This document shows, piece by piece, positions 47,925 through 59,938 of a stretch of 64,000 nt of DNA. Below the pieces are notes generated by a model. The model was not told where the DNA came from, did no database searches, and saw only the letters and a program-made list of their open reading frames with translations. The position numbers were made by a program, and so were the translations under genes. The DNA comes from Falsiroseomonas bella. GTDB lineage: Bacteria > Pseudomonadota > Alphaproteobacteria > Acetobacterales > Acetobacteraceae. Each line of letters begins with the position of its first letter. Positions within the stretch are counted from its first letter, which is position 1. Location: positions 1,612,001-1,676,000 of the forward strand of contig NZ_QGNA01000001.1 of assembly GCF_003173615.1 (NCBI RefSeq), in the 5' to 3' direction.

Positions 47925-48425
47925 ATGCCGCAGCTCGAATTCGGCAATCCGCTGCTGATCGCCCAGATCGTCTGGCTGCTGATCATCTTCGGGCTGCTGT
48001 ACTACGTGATGGCGAACTACGCGCTGCCGCGCGTGGAACGCGTGCTCGAGGACCGGCGCGCGCGCATCGCCGCCGACCTGCACGCCGCCCAGCAGGCGAA
48101 GGCGGAAGCCGACGCCGCCATGGCCGCGCATCGCGAATCCACCGCCAAGGCGCGGGCCGAGGCGCAGGCCGCCATCGCCGCCGCCATGCAGCAGGCCCAG
48201 GCCGAGGCATCCGCCCGCGCCGAGGAGCTGAACGCGCGCCTCGCGCGCCAGATCGATGAAGCCGAGAAGCGGATCGGCGCGGCGCGCGACGCCGCGATGG
48301 GCGCGCTGCGGCAGGTTTCGCTCTCCACGGCTGAGACGCTGGTCGGCAAGGTCGGTGGCCGGGCGGACCGCGGTGCGCTCGAGGCCGCGGTCGATCGCGC
48401 CCTGGCCGCCCGCGCCGCGGGCTGA
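47925..48425 (+). CDS. atpF': ATP synthase F0 subunit b'
   Basis: A 166-residue stator subunit. One N-terminal helix (LLIAQIVWLLIIFGLLYYVMANYALPRVERVL) is followed by a long charged helix rich in Ala/Glu/Arg, the b' design of alphaproteobacteria and phototrophs. ATG 47925 was chosen for its AGGGGG site; the ATG at 47883 would add 14 residues that look non-coding. It pairs with AtpF and ties F1 to F0. Confidence 0.9.
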   Translation: MPQLEFGNPLLIAQIVWLLIIFGLLYYVMANYALPRVERVLEDRRARIAADLHAAQQAKAEADAAMAAHRESTAKARAEAQAAIAAAMQQAQAEASARAEELNARLARQIDEAEKRIGAARDAAMGALRQVSLSTAETLVGKVGGRADRGALEAAVDRALAARAAG

Positions 48426-48437
48426 GGGAGCTTCGCC

Positions 48438-48947
48438 ATGGAACACCACTACGAATATTTCTGGCTGGACCCGAAATTCTGGGTCGCGGTCTCCTTCGTC
48501 GTCTTCGTCCTGCTGGTCGGCAAGACCGCCTGGGCGCGGGTGACCGCCATGCTGGACGAGCGCGGCGCGCGCATCCGCGCCGAACTCGACGAGGCCCAGC
48601 GCCTGCGGTCCGAGGCCGAGGCGATGCTTCGCCAGGCCGAGGCCGAGCGCAAGGCGGCCCAGCAGGAGGCCGAGGCCATGCTGGCCCGCGCGCGTGAGGA
48701 AGCCGAGCGCGTGGCCCAGGCCACCGCCGCCGAGGCCGAGGCCGGCGCCAAGCGTCGGGAGCGCATGGCGATGGACCGCATCGCGGCCGCCGAGGCCAGC
48801 GCGGTCGCCGAGGTCCGCAACGCCGCCGCGGAGATCGCGACCGTCGCCGCGCGCGACGTGCTCTCCGCGAGCGTGGACGCGGCTGCCGATGCGGCGCTGA
48901 TCGACGCCTCCGTGGCCGATCTGCCGCGGGCGCTTCGCGCGGCCTGA
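48438..48947 (+). CDS. atpF: ATP synthase F0 subunit b
   Basis: A 169-residue stator subunit with an N-terminal hydrophobic helix (WVAVSFVVFVLLVGKTAW) and a long helical part (MLDERGARIRAELDEAQRLR, and AEAMLARAREEAERVAQ). It follows atpF' after 12 bases and is the last gene of the operon, with a strong terminator behind it. The F1 genes are not here, in keeping with the split ATP synthase operons of alphaproteobacteria. Confidence 0.93.
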   Translation: MEHHYEYFWLDPKFWVAVSFVVFVLLVGKTAWARVTAMLDERGARIRAELDEAQRLRSEAEAMLRQAEAERKAAQQEAEAMLARAREEAERVAQATAAEAEAGAKRRERMAMDRIAAAEASAVAEVRNAAAEIATVAARDVLSASVDAAADAALIDASVADLPRALRAA

Positions 48948-48967
48948 TAGTCACGCAGAACCTGGGA

Positions 48968-49027
48968 GCGCCGCCCTTACGGGCGGCGCCGAGGCGAACG
49001 GGGACCGAAAGGTCCCCGTTCGCTTTT
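48968..49027 (+). terminator. Terminator of the F0 operon, double hairpin
   Basis: Two hairpins follow atpF. The first (48968-48989) has a perfect 9-base stem GCGCCGCCC/GGGCGGCGC with loop TTAC. The second (48994-49023) has a perfect 13-base stem GCGAACGGGGACC/GGTCCCCGTTCGC closed by a GAAA tetraloop and followed by TTTT. This is a clear Rho-independent terminator. Confidence 0.93.
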
Positions 49028-49178
49028 GTGCGTCCGGATGTCCGGTGCTTGGCGCCCTACGTCGGGCGGCATTGTCGGGGAATGTGCGACCTGTGCGCGA
49101 AAGACCGAAGATACGTATTGATTTGTAGGCAAGTTTCATACATTCTGTGATCCTGATTTCAGGGGCGGGAATCGCAGA

Positions 49179-49412
49179 ATGAGACGATTTCCAGTTTGCG
49201 AGGCTGTGCTACGCGGCCGCTCACGCGGATCCGTCAGCCTCGAATATGCCTTCCTCGCGGCGGCGGCGGTGTTCGGTCTCATGATCGGCGCGGCGGCCCT
49301 GGCCGAAGGCGGCAACGGCGCGGTCGAGCGCACGATCAAGCGCGCCGCGGCGGCCGTCCAGGCCGCCGACGGGCCCGGCTTCTCCGCGCGCGGCGGCGGC
49401 GACGACCGCTGA
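49179..49412 (+). CDS. Flp-type small pilin-like protein, orphan
   Basis: A 77-residue protein. Residues 17-23 read G-SVSLEY: a prepilin site with Gly, then Glu at position +5 of the mature chain and Tyr at +6, as in Flp pilins. A hydrophobic helix (AFLAAAAVFGLMIGAAAL) follows, and the C-terminal part is small and polar. No tad/cpa assembly genes are near. ATG 49179 is preceded by a weak GGGCGGGA, with an AT-rich likely promoter region (TTGATT, TACATT) at about 49110-49145. Confidence 0.6.
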   Translation: MRRFPVCEAVLRGRSRGSVSLEYAFLAAAAVFGLMIGAAALAEGGNGAVERTIKRAAAAVQAADGPGFSARGGGDDR

Positions 49413-49428
49413 CGGTCCCCGTCGGCTC

Positions 49429-50385
49429 TCAGAACCCGCTCGTCTCAAGCCGGTCGTCCGGCTCCAGCAGTGCCGGGGCACCGGCCGCAAGCCGGGCCCG
49501 CGCGGCGGCCTCGCCCGCCAGCATCGCTCGCAGGAACAGCACGGAGACCGCCGCCACCCGGGCGTGATAGGTCGGATCAGACCAGCGCGGGCCGGCCGCC
49601 TGCTCGTCGGCGAAGGCGGCGTGGCGCGCGCCCTCCAGCACCACCAGCACCTGCGGCGCCCCGCTGATCACGCGGAAGGGCACTTCCCGGTCCGCCGGCG
49701 TCGCTCCCTCCACCCAGCCATGGTCGGCGGTCCCGGTCACGTGCAGCATCGGCGTCGTCACGCGCGCGAAGGCGAGGCGGGGCGGCAACCCGCGCGGCGG
49801 CGATGGGGAGAGCAGTATGCCAGCCTTCAGTCGCCGCTCCGGCAGCCGCAAGCCGCGATCCCCGCCGGGCAGGCGCTGGCCCAGCAGATGCTGCACCAGC
49901 CAGGCGCCATAGGAATGCCCGGCCGCGGCCAGCCGCCCGGCATCCACCCGCCCCTCGAGCGGATCGCCCGGCAGGTCGCCTCGGCGAACCACCTCCTCCA
50001 CCGCGAAGATCCCGTCCTGCAGCCGCGCCACGGCATTGGCGACATCCAGCGCGGCGGCGGCCAGCGCCGGTGCGCGCTCCGGCACGCCCTGCCAGACGGC
50101 GGCATCGGTCCCCGGATGCTGCAGATGCACGGCCACGAACCCCGCCCCCGCCAGGGCGCGGCCCAGATAGGCCAGCCCCTCGCGCGAGCCGCCCAGTCCA
50201 TGGCTCAGCAGCACCAGCGGCCGCGGCCCGGGCGTCTCCGGCAGCCGGATCAGCACCGGCAGGTCGCGGTCGCGCGTGGCGTCGTGCCAGGCGCTCCGCA
50301 CCGCCGCAGCCCGGCCGCTCCGGGCGGCAAGCAGCGCCGGCAGCGCGAGCAGCAGCCCGCGCCGCAAGACCCGCTGCGCTGTCAC
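49429..50385 (-). CDS. Alpha/beta hydrolase (dienelactone-hydrolase-like)
   Basis: A 318-residue exported alpha/beta hydrolase. The signal peptide VTAQRVLRRGLLLALPALL is followed by the hydrolase core: LVLLSHGLGGSREGLAYL (oxyanion hole), the nucleophile AAGHSYGAWL, and near the C-terminus an Asp/His pair (TADHGWVEG; GARHAAFADE). It resembles platelet-activating-factor-hydrolase/dienelactone-like carboxylesterases of unknown substrate. GTG 50385 overlaps the stop of the NUDIX gene (GTGA), which shows translational coupling. Confidence 0.8.
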   Translation of the reverse strand: MTAQRVLRRGLLLALPALLAARSGRAAAVRSAWHDATRDRDLPVLIRLPETPGPRPLVLLSHGLGGSREGLAYLGRALAGAGFVAVHLQHPGTDAAVWQGVPERAPALAAAALDVANAVARLQDGIFAVEEVVRRGDLPGDPLEGRVDAGRLAAAGHSYGAWLVQHLLGQRLPGGDRGLRLPERRLKAGILLSPSPPRGLPPRLAFARVTTPMLHVTGTADHGWVEGATPADREVPFRVISGAPQVLVVLEGARHAAFADEQAAGPRWSDPTYHARVAAVSVLFLRAMLAGEAAARARLAAGAPALLEPDDRLETSGF

Positions 50386-50942
50386 AGCCGGATCCGGCCC
50401 ACCGCGGCCAGGCCCGCCAGCAGGGCGCCGGCATGCATCGCCTGGTGCAGAAGCCCGTTGCCGAGGCCGGCCAGCACCTCCGCCACGGGCAGGCATTCCA
50501 CCCGGATCGTCTCGCCCTCGTCATGCGCGACGGCGCCGGCGGGGGCGGCACCCTGCGCCAGGACGAAGTGGATGCGGTTGTTCTGGATCGCGGGGTTGGG
50601 GAAGGCGGCGTAGAGGCTGCGCCATTCCCGCGCGTCATGCCCTGTCTCCTCCCGCAATTCGCGCCGGCAGGTCGCGACGGGATCGGTATCGCCCGGGTCC
50701 ATCACCCCGCCCGGCAGTTCCAGGCACCAGGCCTGCGCGGCATGTCGCCACTGGCGCACCAGCACGAGGCGATCATCGTCCGTCAGCGCGACGACCGCCG
50801 CCCAGTCCGGATACTCCAGCACATACCAGGGCGAGAGCTCGACGCCGTCCGGCTTGCGGAGGCTGTCGGCGCGGAGGCTGATCCAGCGGTCCCGGATCAG
50901 CGGCGTGCTTTGCAGCAGTGTCCATGGCGGCGCATCGGTCAT
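50382..50942 (-). CDS. NUDIX hydrolase, ADP-ribose-pyrophosphatase-like
   Basis: A 186-residue NUDIX enzyme that hydrolyses a nucleoside diphosphate linked to another group, most likely ADP-ribose. The NUDIX box is ELPGGVMDPGDTDPVATCRRELREETG (split here for length), with Asp in place of the first Glu, as occurs in the ADP-ribose group. ATG 50942 follows GGAAG at 8 bases; an in-frame ATG at 50972 would add 10 residues. It overlaps the hydrolase gene downstream by 4 bases. Confidence 0.87.
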   Translation of the reverse strand: MTDAPPWTLLQSTPLIRDRWISLRADSLRKPDGVELSPWYVLEYPDWAAVVALTDDDRLVLVRQWRHAAQAWCLELPGGVMDPGDTDPVATCRRELREETGHDAREWRSLYAAFPNPAIQNNRIHFVLAQGAAPAGAVAHDEGETIRVECLPVAEVLAGLGNGLLHQAMHAGALLAGLAAVGRIRL

Positions 50943-51017
50943 GCGCCAGACTTCCGGCTTTCCCGCCTGCATCGCAAGCGCGGCGCGGCCGGAGCCGCGC
51001 GCGCCCCGATGGGCGGC

Positions 51018-51722
51018 TCAGGCGGCCCGACGCTCCCGGCGCCGCGCGAGGCCGAGCCCGACGAGGCCGGCGCCCAGCAGCACCAGGCTCGCGGGCTCGG
51101 GGACCGGGTTCACCGGGTCGGGACCGCCCGCCGTCGAGACGACGCGCAGCTCCGCGATGTCGAAGCCGTCCCGCCCGGGCGCGGCCGGGGAGCTGTCCAG
51201 GAAGCGGATCAGGTTGAAGGGGCCGCCGGTGATGGTGACGATGTAGCTCGTCAGGTCGTTGCTGAAGGTCCCCGCCAGCGTCGCCTCGGTCAGGCCCGGC
51301 GCGGGCGTGACCGGCGGCAGCGCCGGATCCCTCCACTCGTCGTTGCGCACCACGCCGATATCGGTCCAGCCCGCATCCGGGCTGCCGTTCCCGTCCGTGT
51401 CGAGGCCGAGCGAGATGGTCATCTGCTCGCGGTGGTTGCTGAAGATGCCGAAGGTCAGCTCGATCAGCGTCAGCTCGGAGATGGCGCGATCGGTCGGGAT
51501 GCCCGCGATCAGCTGGCCGCCGATGCCGAGGGAGCGCATCGTCCGGGTGTCGCCGTCGAACATCGCGTTCGCGTCGGACCGCGACGGGGCAACGGGGCCG
51601 CCGCCGCTGAAGCTGAGGATGGTGAAGTCGGCCACGCTGTCATGCGTGATGGTGCTGGCCTCGGCGACGGCCGGGCCGACAAGGGCGAGGCCAAGGACAC
51701 CGGCTGCGATATGGCGGAGCAC
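51018..51722 (-). CDS. PEP-CTERM sorting-domain secreted protein
   Basis: A 234-residue exported protein. The signal peptide (LRHIAAGVLGLALVGPAVAEA) starts at GTG 51722 behind GGGAG. The mature part is a beta-rich domain of unknown function. The C-terminus is a textbook PEP-CTERM: VPEPASLVLLGAGLVGLGLARRRERR, i.e. VPEP, a hydrophobic helix and a basic tail. It should be cut and anchored by an exosortase, which is not in this window. A second such protein, with a VPAP variant, is at 2576-3823. Confidence 0.85.
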   Translation of the reverse strand: MLRHIAAGVLGLALVGPAVAEASTITHDSVADFTILSFSGGGPVAPSRSDANAMFDGDTRTMRSLGIGGQLIAGIPTDRAISELTLIELTFGIFSNHREQMTISLGLDTDGNGSPDAGWTDIGVVRNDEWRDPALPPVTPAPGLTEATLAGTFSNDLTSYIVTITGGPFNLIRFLDSSPAAPGRDGFDIAELRVVSTAGGPDPVNPVPEPASLVLLGAGLVGLGLARRRERRAA

Positions 51723-51876
51723 GACGCAACTCCCGGACGGATGAGGGGTGGGGATCTTCCCCGAGTAGCTCGCTCGACAATGTGCCGATCCGTCAACGAA
51801 GAGTCAACATGCAGCCGACGCGTCGTTACAATGTGCGTCCGCCCAAAGGCTTGAATCGCCAACCGTAAATGGCGGC

Positions 51877-51905
51877 ATGCGGAAGGGCGCGCCGCCCTTC
51901 CGCAT
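51877..51905 (-). terminator. Perfect hairpin downstream of gcvP
   Basis: ATGCGGAAGGGCG and CGCCCTTCCGCAT form a perfect 13-base stem around CGC. It starts 38 bases after the gcvP stop on the minus strand. No U-tract follows, so it may end transcription with Rho, protect the 3' end, or be a protein site. Confidence 0.5.
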
Positions 51906-51942
51906 ACCCGTCCCGGCTGCAGGAAGCCTGCGCCTTTCGCGT

Positions 51943-54842
<2,900 letters not shown>

Positions 54843-54846
<4 letters not shown>

Positions 54847-55220
54847 GCCGCGCTCTCCACGAAGGCGGCGTAGCCGGCCTCGTCCATCAGCCCCGCGACG
54901 GCGGCGGCATCCACGCCCTCGAGCTTGAAGAACCAGCCCTGGCCGGTCGGGTCGGAGTTGATCAGGCCCGGATTCTCGCTGAGCGCCGCATTGGATTCCG
55001 CCACCTTGCCCGCGACCGGCGCATAGACGTCGGAGGCCGCCTTCACGCTCTCCACCACCGCGACGGATTCGCCTTCCGTCACCTCGCGCCCGGCCTCGGG
55101 CAGGTCAACGAACACCACGTCGCCCAGCGCGTTCTGCGCATGGTCGGTGATGCCGACGGTGGCGATGTCGCCCTCCAGCCGGATCCATTCATGGTCCTTG
55201 GTGAAGCGCAGTTCGGCCAT
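54843..55220 (-). CDS. gcvH: Glycine cleavage system H protein
   Basis: A 125-residue lipoyl carrier that shuttles the aminomethyl group between P, T and L proteins. Lipoyl Lys60 is in [28 protein letters not shown] near the start and [15 protein letters not shown] near the end are typical. The stop overlaps the gcvP start (ATGA), and gcvT is 12 bases upstream. Confidence 0.96.
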
Positions 55221-55232
55221 CGGATCGGCTCC

Positions 55233-56339
55233 TCAGCGGGCGTAGCGGTGGGGGGTGAAGGGCAGGGGGGCGACGCGGGCCGCAAGCGGCTTGCCGCGCA
55301 CCATGAGATCGAGCGGCGTGCCGTCCGCGGCGTGCTCGCGCGCGACATAGCCCATGGCGACGGGGCCGTTCACGGAAGGCCCGAAGCCGCCGGAGGTGAC
55401 CTCGCCGACCTTCTGGCCGCCGGCATGCACCTCGGTATGTCCGCGCGCCGGCTGGCGCCCCTCGGGCCGGATGCCGACGCGCAGGCGCCTGGCGCCGGTG
55501 TCGAGTTCCTGGCGCACGCGTTCGGCGCCCGCAAAATTCCATTCGGTGCGGCGGCGCTTGCCGATGGTCCAGACCAGGTTGGCCTCGACCGGGCTCGTCG
55601 TCTCGTCGATGTCGTTGCCGTATAGGCAGAGCCCGGCCTCCAGCCGCAGCGAATCCCGCGCGCCGAGCCCCGCCGGCTGCACGCCCGGCAGCGCCAGCAG
55701 CGCGCGCGCGAATTTCTCGGCCGATTCCGCCGGCACCGAGATCTCCACGCCGTCCTCGCCGGTGTAGCCGGAGCGGCTGACGATGGCGGGCACGCCCGCG
55801 ATCTCGAAGGCGCCGATGCCCATGAAGGAGAGATCGGCAATGCCGGGTGCGAGCGTCGCGATGGAAGCGACCGCCTGCGGCCCCTGCAGAGCGATCAGCG
55901 CGCGGTCGGGCAGCGGGCGCAGCGACACGCCGGCGGGCAACGCCGCGCCGATCAGCGCCAGGTCCTGCTCCTTGCGGCTGGCATTCACCACGAGGAACAG
56001 CCGGTCCCCGAGATTCGCCACCATGAAGTCGTCGAAGATGCCGCCCGCCATGGTCATCAGCAGGCCGTAGCGCTGCCGGCCGGGCTTGAGGCCCTGCACA
56101 TCGGCCGGCGTCAGCGCCTCCAGCGCCTTCGCCGCGCCCTCGCCGACGAGTTCCGCCTGGCCCATGTGGGAGACGTCGAACAGTGAGGCGGCGGCGCGGC
56201 AATGCAGGTGTTCCTGCATGATGCCGGCCGGGTACTGCACCGGCATCGCATAGCCCGCGAAGGGCACCATGCGCCCGCCAAGCTCGCGATGCAGCGACGC
56301 CAGGGGCGTTTCGAGAAGCGCGGAATCCGACTCGGCCAC
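55233..56339 (-). CDS. gcvT: Aminomethyltransferase, T-protein
   Basis: A 368-residue tetrahydrofolate-dependent aminomethyltransferase that releases ammonia from GcvH and makes methylene-THF. It has MVPFAGYAMPVQYPAGIMQEHLHCR, FDVSHMGQAEL, and GSRSGYTGEDGVEI-like sequence (SRSGYTGEDGVEIS). GTG 56339 follows GGAGG with a short 4-base gap. It is first in the operon, behind a tandem glycine riboswitch. Confidence 0.95.
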   Translation of the reverse strand: MAESDSALLETPLASLHRELGGRMVPFAGYAMPVQYPAGIMQEHLHCRAAASLFDVSHMGQAELVGEGAAKALEALTPADVQGLKPGRQRYGLLMTMAGGIFDDFMVANLGDRLFLVVNASRKEQDLALIGAALPAGVSLRPLPDRALIALQGPQAVASIATLAPGIADLSFMGIGAFEIAGVPAIVSRSGYTGEDGVEISVPAESAEKFARALLALPGVQPAGLGARDSLRLEAGLCLYGNDIDETTSPVEANLVWTIGKRRRTEWNFAGAERVRQELDTGARRLRVGIRPEGRQPARGHTEVHAGGQKVGEVTSGGFGPSVNGPVAMGYVAREHAADGTPLDLMVRGKPLAARVAPLPFTPHRYAR

Positions 56340-56387
56340 GGTGCCTCCATGGGCTCCCGCCGCCGGAATGGCGTCGGGTCTTCCGTG

Positions 56388-56597
56388 GCCCCCCTCTGTC
56401 CCGTGACCTGAGAGATTCGGCGGCGGTCCCGTGGAGGAACCGTGGCGCCTTACTCCGTCGGTGCCGCGCCCCGTTCGGAGCGCGTCTTTCCAGAGGTCCC
56501 TACCCGCGCGGCCCTTCTGCCTGAGCGTTTCCGGGGGCCGGTTGCGCCTTCGGCGGAAGCCCGGGCCTCACGGCCCGTGCCTCTCTCTCCCGCGCGG
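56388..56597 (-). promoter_or_regulatory. Tandem glycine riboswitch
   Basis: Two aptamers lie on the minus strand just before gcvT. The first (about 56595-56508) has GGGAGAGAGG, GCCGAAGGCGCAACC and ACGCTCAGG; the second (about 56499-56388) begins GGACCTCTGG, then CACCGACGGAGTAAG, and AATCTCTCAGGTCAC. These are the conserved glycine-aptamer elements. Glycine binding turns on the gcv operon. A CCATAT-like -10 lies just upstream at about 56616. Confidence 0.9.
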
Positions 56598-56645
56598 GAT
56601 CTGCGGGATGCGCGGATATGGCGCAGTGCGCCGCCCGAGGCAAGC

Positions 56646-57218
56646 TCAGGCCAGCGCCCGCCACTCCGGCGTCAGCAGGCGCCACTCGGGCAGCGCCACG
56701 GCGAACCAGCACCCCGCCGAGGGCTGGTCCAGCGCGCGGGAGATCGGCGCGCCCAGCAGATGCCCGCGCAGCAGCGCGCCCACCCCGCCATGCGCCGCGA
56801 CCAGGATGTCGCCCGTATCGGGCGAGTCCGCCATCACCGCCCGCACCGCCGCGACGATGCGAGCCTGCGCGTCCACCGCGCGTTCCCAGCCGCGCACGCT
56901 CTCCTCCGGCCGCGCGAAGAAGGCATCCGCCATGCGCTGGAACTCGGGCGGCGGCAGGTAGCCGGTCGCGCTGCGGTCGTTCTCGCCGAGGTCCTCCCGC
57001 ACCCGCACGCCGAGACCCTTCGCCGCCGCGAGGATCCCCGCCGTCTCGATCGCCTTGCATTCGGTGCTGGCCCAGACGGTGCCGACGCCCGCCATCCCGC
57101 CCGAGGCGGCGAAGCGGCGGAGCTTCGCGATGCCCTCCGGCGCCAGGTGCCATTCCGGCACCGGCACCGCCGGATCGATCACCACCTCGGGATGGGTGAG
57201 GAAGACCAGCCGCCTCAC
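56646..57218 (-). CDS. Histidine-phosphatase-fold protein with altered RHG motif
   Basis: A 190-residue phosphoglycerate-mutase-like protein. The usual RHG start is changed: [16 protein letters not shown] keeps the His but has no preceding Arg. The second site (LVAAHGGVGALLRGHLLG) with its His is intact, as is the acid region ENDRSATGYLPP. It may be a weak phosphatase or a non-catalytic relative. It overlaps the lipoprotein gene upstream by 4 bases (ATGA). Confidence 0.75.
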   Translation of the reverse strand: MRRLVFLTHPEVVIDPAVPVPEWHLAPEGIAKLRRFAASGGMAGVGTVWASTECKAIETAGILAAAKGLGVRVREDLGENDRSATGYLPPPEFQRMADAFFARPEESVRGWERAVDAQARIVAAVRAVMADSPDTGDILVAAHGGVGALLRGHLLGAPISRALDQPSAGCWFAVALPEWRLLTPEWRALA

Positions 57219-57781
57219 CGCGGCCCGCGCTGGCGGTTGAGGGCCAACTGGTCGGGGGTGAGCTGGAAGGCGATGCGCACCGGGTATTCCTGGATGCGCG
57301 TGCCTTCCTCCGCCCGCACCGTCAGCCGGACCTGCCGCCCGGTGGCCAGCGCGCGGGCGACATTGGCCGGGAAGCTGACCTGCGTGCTGGCGGGGATGCG
57401 TTCCAGCGTCACGCTGTCCGCCGGGTCGCTGACCGCCACGAACCAGGGCAGGTCCACGCTGCGGCTATCGGCGGCGGGGCCGCGCTCGGCCTCGAAGCGC
57501 GGCGTGATGCGCACCTCCACGGCATTGCGCTCGCGCCCGGCATAGTCGCAGGTGGCGTCGAAGCCGATGATGCGGGCGTCCACCACCATCGCCGTCAGGT
57601 CGCGCGGCGCGCCCTCCCGGAAGCGGGTGAGGTCCGCCCCCTCGGCCAGGATGGCGATGCGCGGGCAGGGCGCGAGCCCGGCCACGGCCGTGTCGCCGCC
57701 GCCACAGCCCGCCAGCAGCAGCGGCAGGGCGACGATCCCCGCGAACCCGAAGCCCCGCATCCGCCTTTTCCCTTGCCGCAT
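57215..57781 (-). CDS. Predicted lipoprotein, unknown
   Basis: A 188-residue exported lipoprotein. ATG 57781 follows AGGAAG and starts [17 protein letters not shown]; the lipobox is LLAGC at about residue 26. The rest is a beta-rich domain ([34 protein letters not shown]) that resembles nothing I can name. Its stop overlaps the histidine phosphatase start, so the two are translated together. It is divergent from ispH. Confidence 0.72.
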   Translation of the reverse strand: MRQGKRRMRGFGFAGIVALPLLLAGCGGGDTAVAGLAPCPRIAILAEGADLTRFREGAPRDLTAMVVDARIIGFDATCDYAGRERNAVEVRITPRFEAERGPAADSRSVDLPWFVAVSDPADSVTLERIPASTQVSFPANVARALATGRQVRLTVRAEEGTRIQEYPVRIAFQLTPDQLALNRQRGPR

Positions 57782-57926
57782 CCCATCTTCCTTCTCGGGC
57801 CCGCGGATCCGCGCAGATCCGCGCCGCCGGGTCTGGCCTTCCGCCATCCCCTCCGGTATCGCATCGCCGCCCGGCCGGGGCCAACCCCGCCGCCCGCATC
57901 CGAGACCGAGCCGAACCGCCCTGCGC

Positions 57927-58919
57927 ATGACCCCGCCCGCCGCCCGGCCGCCGCTTCGCCTGCTGCTTGCTGCCCCGCGCGGCTTCTGCGCGGGCGTGGA
58001 CCGTGCGGTGAAGATCGTGGAGGAGGCGCTGACCCGCTTCGGCGCGCCCGTCTATGTCCGGCACGAGATCGTGCACAACCGGCATGTGGTGGACGGGCTG
58101 CGCGCCCGCGGCGCGGTCTTCGTCGAGGAACTGTCGGAGGTCCCGGACGACGGAAGGCCGGTGATCTTCAGCGCGCATGGCGTGGCGAAGGGCGTGGTGA
58201 CGGAGGCGATGCGCCGCCGCCTGTTCACCCTCGACGCCACCTGCCCGCTGGTGACGAAGGTGCATCGCGAGGCCGAGCGCCACCACGCCCGCGGCCGCCA
58301 CCTGCTGCTGATCGGCCATGCCGGCCATCCCGAGGTGGTGGGCACCATGGGCCAGTTGCCCGAGGGCGCGGTCACCCTGGTGCAGGACGTGGCGGAGGCC
58401 CGCCGCGTCACCCCGCCCGCGGGCGCCGAGCTCGCCTGGAGCAGCCAGACCACGCTGTCCGTGGACGACACGGCCGAGATCGTCGCGGCGCTCACGGAAC
58501 GCTTCCCTGGCATCGCGGGCCCCGCCAAGGACGACATCTGCTACGCCACCTCCAACCGCCAGGCCGCGGCCAAGGCGCTGGTCGCGCAGGGGGCGGAGGC
58601 GGTGATCGTGGTCGGCGCGCGGAATTCCTCCAATTCGCGCCGCCTCGCGGAGGTCGCGGAGCGCGCCGGGGCGCGGCGTGCGATGCTGGTGGAGGGCCCC
58701 GCCGCGCTCGACCTCGACAGCCTGCAGGGCTGCGCCACGATCGGCCTGACCGCGGGCGCCAGCGCGCCGGAAGCGCTGGTGCAGGCGGTGATCGCGGCAC
58801 TCGGCGCGCGCTTCGCCCTCGCGGTCGAGGAGGTGCGCGTGGCCGAGGAGACCATCGCCTTCCGCCTGCCGCCGGAACTCGCCCGTCCCGCTGCGCGCGA
58901 CACGCTCGCGGCGGACTGA
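57927..58919 (+). CDS. ispH: 4-hydroxy-3-methylbut-2-enyl diphosphate reductase
   Basis: A 330-residue iron-sulfur enzyme, the last step of the MEP isoprenoid pathway, making IPP and DMAPP. The three cluster Cys are Cys21 ([12 protein letters not shown]), one in [12 protein letters not shown] and one in [28 protein letters not shown] and [10 protein letters not shown] are typical. It is first of ispH-thrB-rnhA, a common alphaproteobacterial order. Confidence 0.95.
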   Translation: MTPPAARPPLRLLLAAPRGFCAGVDRAVKIVEEALTRFGAPVYVRHEIVHNRHVVDGLRARGAVFVEELSEVPDDGRPVIFSAHGVAKGVVTEAMRRRLFTLDATCPLVTKVHREAERHHARGRHLLLIGHAGHPEVVGTMGQLPEGAVTLVQDVAEARRVTPPAGAELAWSSQTTLSVDDTAEIVAALTERFPGIAGPAKDDICYATSNRQAAAKALVAQGAEAVIVVGARNSSNSRRLAEVAERAGARRAMLVEGPAALDLDSLQGCATIGLTAGASAPEALVQAVIAALGARFALAVEEVRVAEETIAFRLPPELARPAARDTLAAD

Positions 58920-58925
58920 GGCGTC

Positions 58926-59906
58926 ATGGCGGTCTACACCGAGGTCTCGGACGAGGCGCTGCGCGCCTTCCTGGCCGAATACGAGCTGGGCGATTTGCTG
59001 GCGTTCCGCGGCATCGCCGAGGGCGTGGAGAATTCCAACTACGCGCTGCGCACCGCGAAGGGCGATTTCATCCTCACGCTCTACGAGAAGCGCGTGGACC
59101 CGAAGGAACTGCCCTATTTCCTCGGGCTGATGGACTACCTCGCCTTCCGCGGCGTGCCCTGCCCGACGCCGGTGGAAGGCCGCGACGGCGAGACGCTGCG
59201 CAGCCTCTGCGGCCGCCCGGCGGCGATCTGCACCTTCCTCGAGGGCGTCTGGCCGCGGCGCGTGCGGCCGGAACACCTGGCCCCGCTGGGCGCCGCGCTG
59301 GCGAAGCTGCACGCGGCCGGCGCCGGCTTCCCGGAATTCCGCCCGAACGCGCTGGGCCCGAAGGGCTGGGCGCCATTGCTGGATGGCTGCCGCGCCGGCG
59401 GCGACGAGGTCGCACCGGGCCTGATCGCGGAGCTCGACATGCATCTGGCCGCGATCCTCGCCGCCTGGCCGCCGGCCAGCGCGCTGCCGGACGGGCAGAT
59501 CCATGCCGACCTGTTCCCCGACAACGTGTTCTTCCTGCCCGACGCCGCGGGGAGGCCGCAGGTCTCGGGGCTGATCGACTTCTATTTCGCCTGCACCGAC
59601 CTGCTGGCCTACGACGTTGCGGTATGCCTGAACGCCTGGTGCTTCGAGCCGGACGGGTCGTTCAACGTGACAAAGGCGCGGGCGCTGATCGGCGCCTACA
59701 CCGCCGTCCGCCCGCTCTGGCCGGCGGAGCGCGCGGCACTGCCGGTGCTGTGCCGCGGTGCCGCGATCCGCTTCCTGCTGACGCGCCTTTATGACTGGAC
59801 GCACACGCCGCCCGGCGCGCTGGTGACGCGCAAGGACCCGCTGGAATACCTGCGCAAGCTGCGCTTCTTCGCCCGCGCGACCGGACCGGGTGACCTCGGT
59901 GCGTAG
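58926..59906 (+). CDS. thrB: Homoserine kinase (APH-fold type)
   Basis: A 326-residue kinase of the aminoglycoside-phosphotransferase fold that phosphorylates homoserine for threonine synthesis. It has [26 protein letters not shown], the catalytic [13 protein letters not shown], and [25 protein letters not shown]. This is the ThrB form used by alphaproteobacteria, unlike the GHMP-type ThrB of E. coli. It starts 6 bases after ispH. Confidence 0.93.
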   Translation: MAVYTEVSDEALRAFLAEYELGDLLAFRGIAEGVENSNYALRTAKGDFILTLYEKRVDPKELPYFLGLMDYLAFRGVPCPTPVEGRDGETLRSLCGRPAAICTFLEGVWPRRVRPEHLAPLGAALAKLHAAGAGFPEFRPNALGPKGWAPLLDGCRAGGDEVAPGLIAELDMHLAAILAAWPPASALPDGQIHADLFPDNVFFLPDAAGRPQVSGLIDFYFACTDLLAYDVAVCLNAWCFEPDGSFNVTKARALIGAYTAVRPLWPAERAALPVLCRGAAIRFLLTRLYDWTHTPPGALVTRKDPLEYLRKLRFFARATGPGDLGA

Positions 59907-59938
59907 TTCCTCGTGCCCTCGAACGGCCGGTGGGGCGC

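Noticed and set aside
48430-49030. F1 ATP synthase genes after atpF
   Set aside because: A strong terminator follows atpF directly; the F1 genes must be in a separate operon outside this window.
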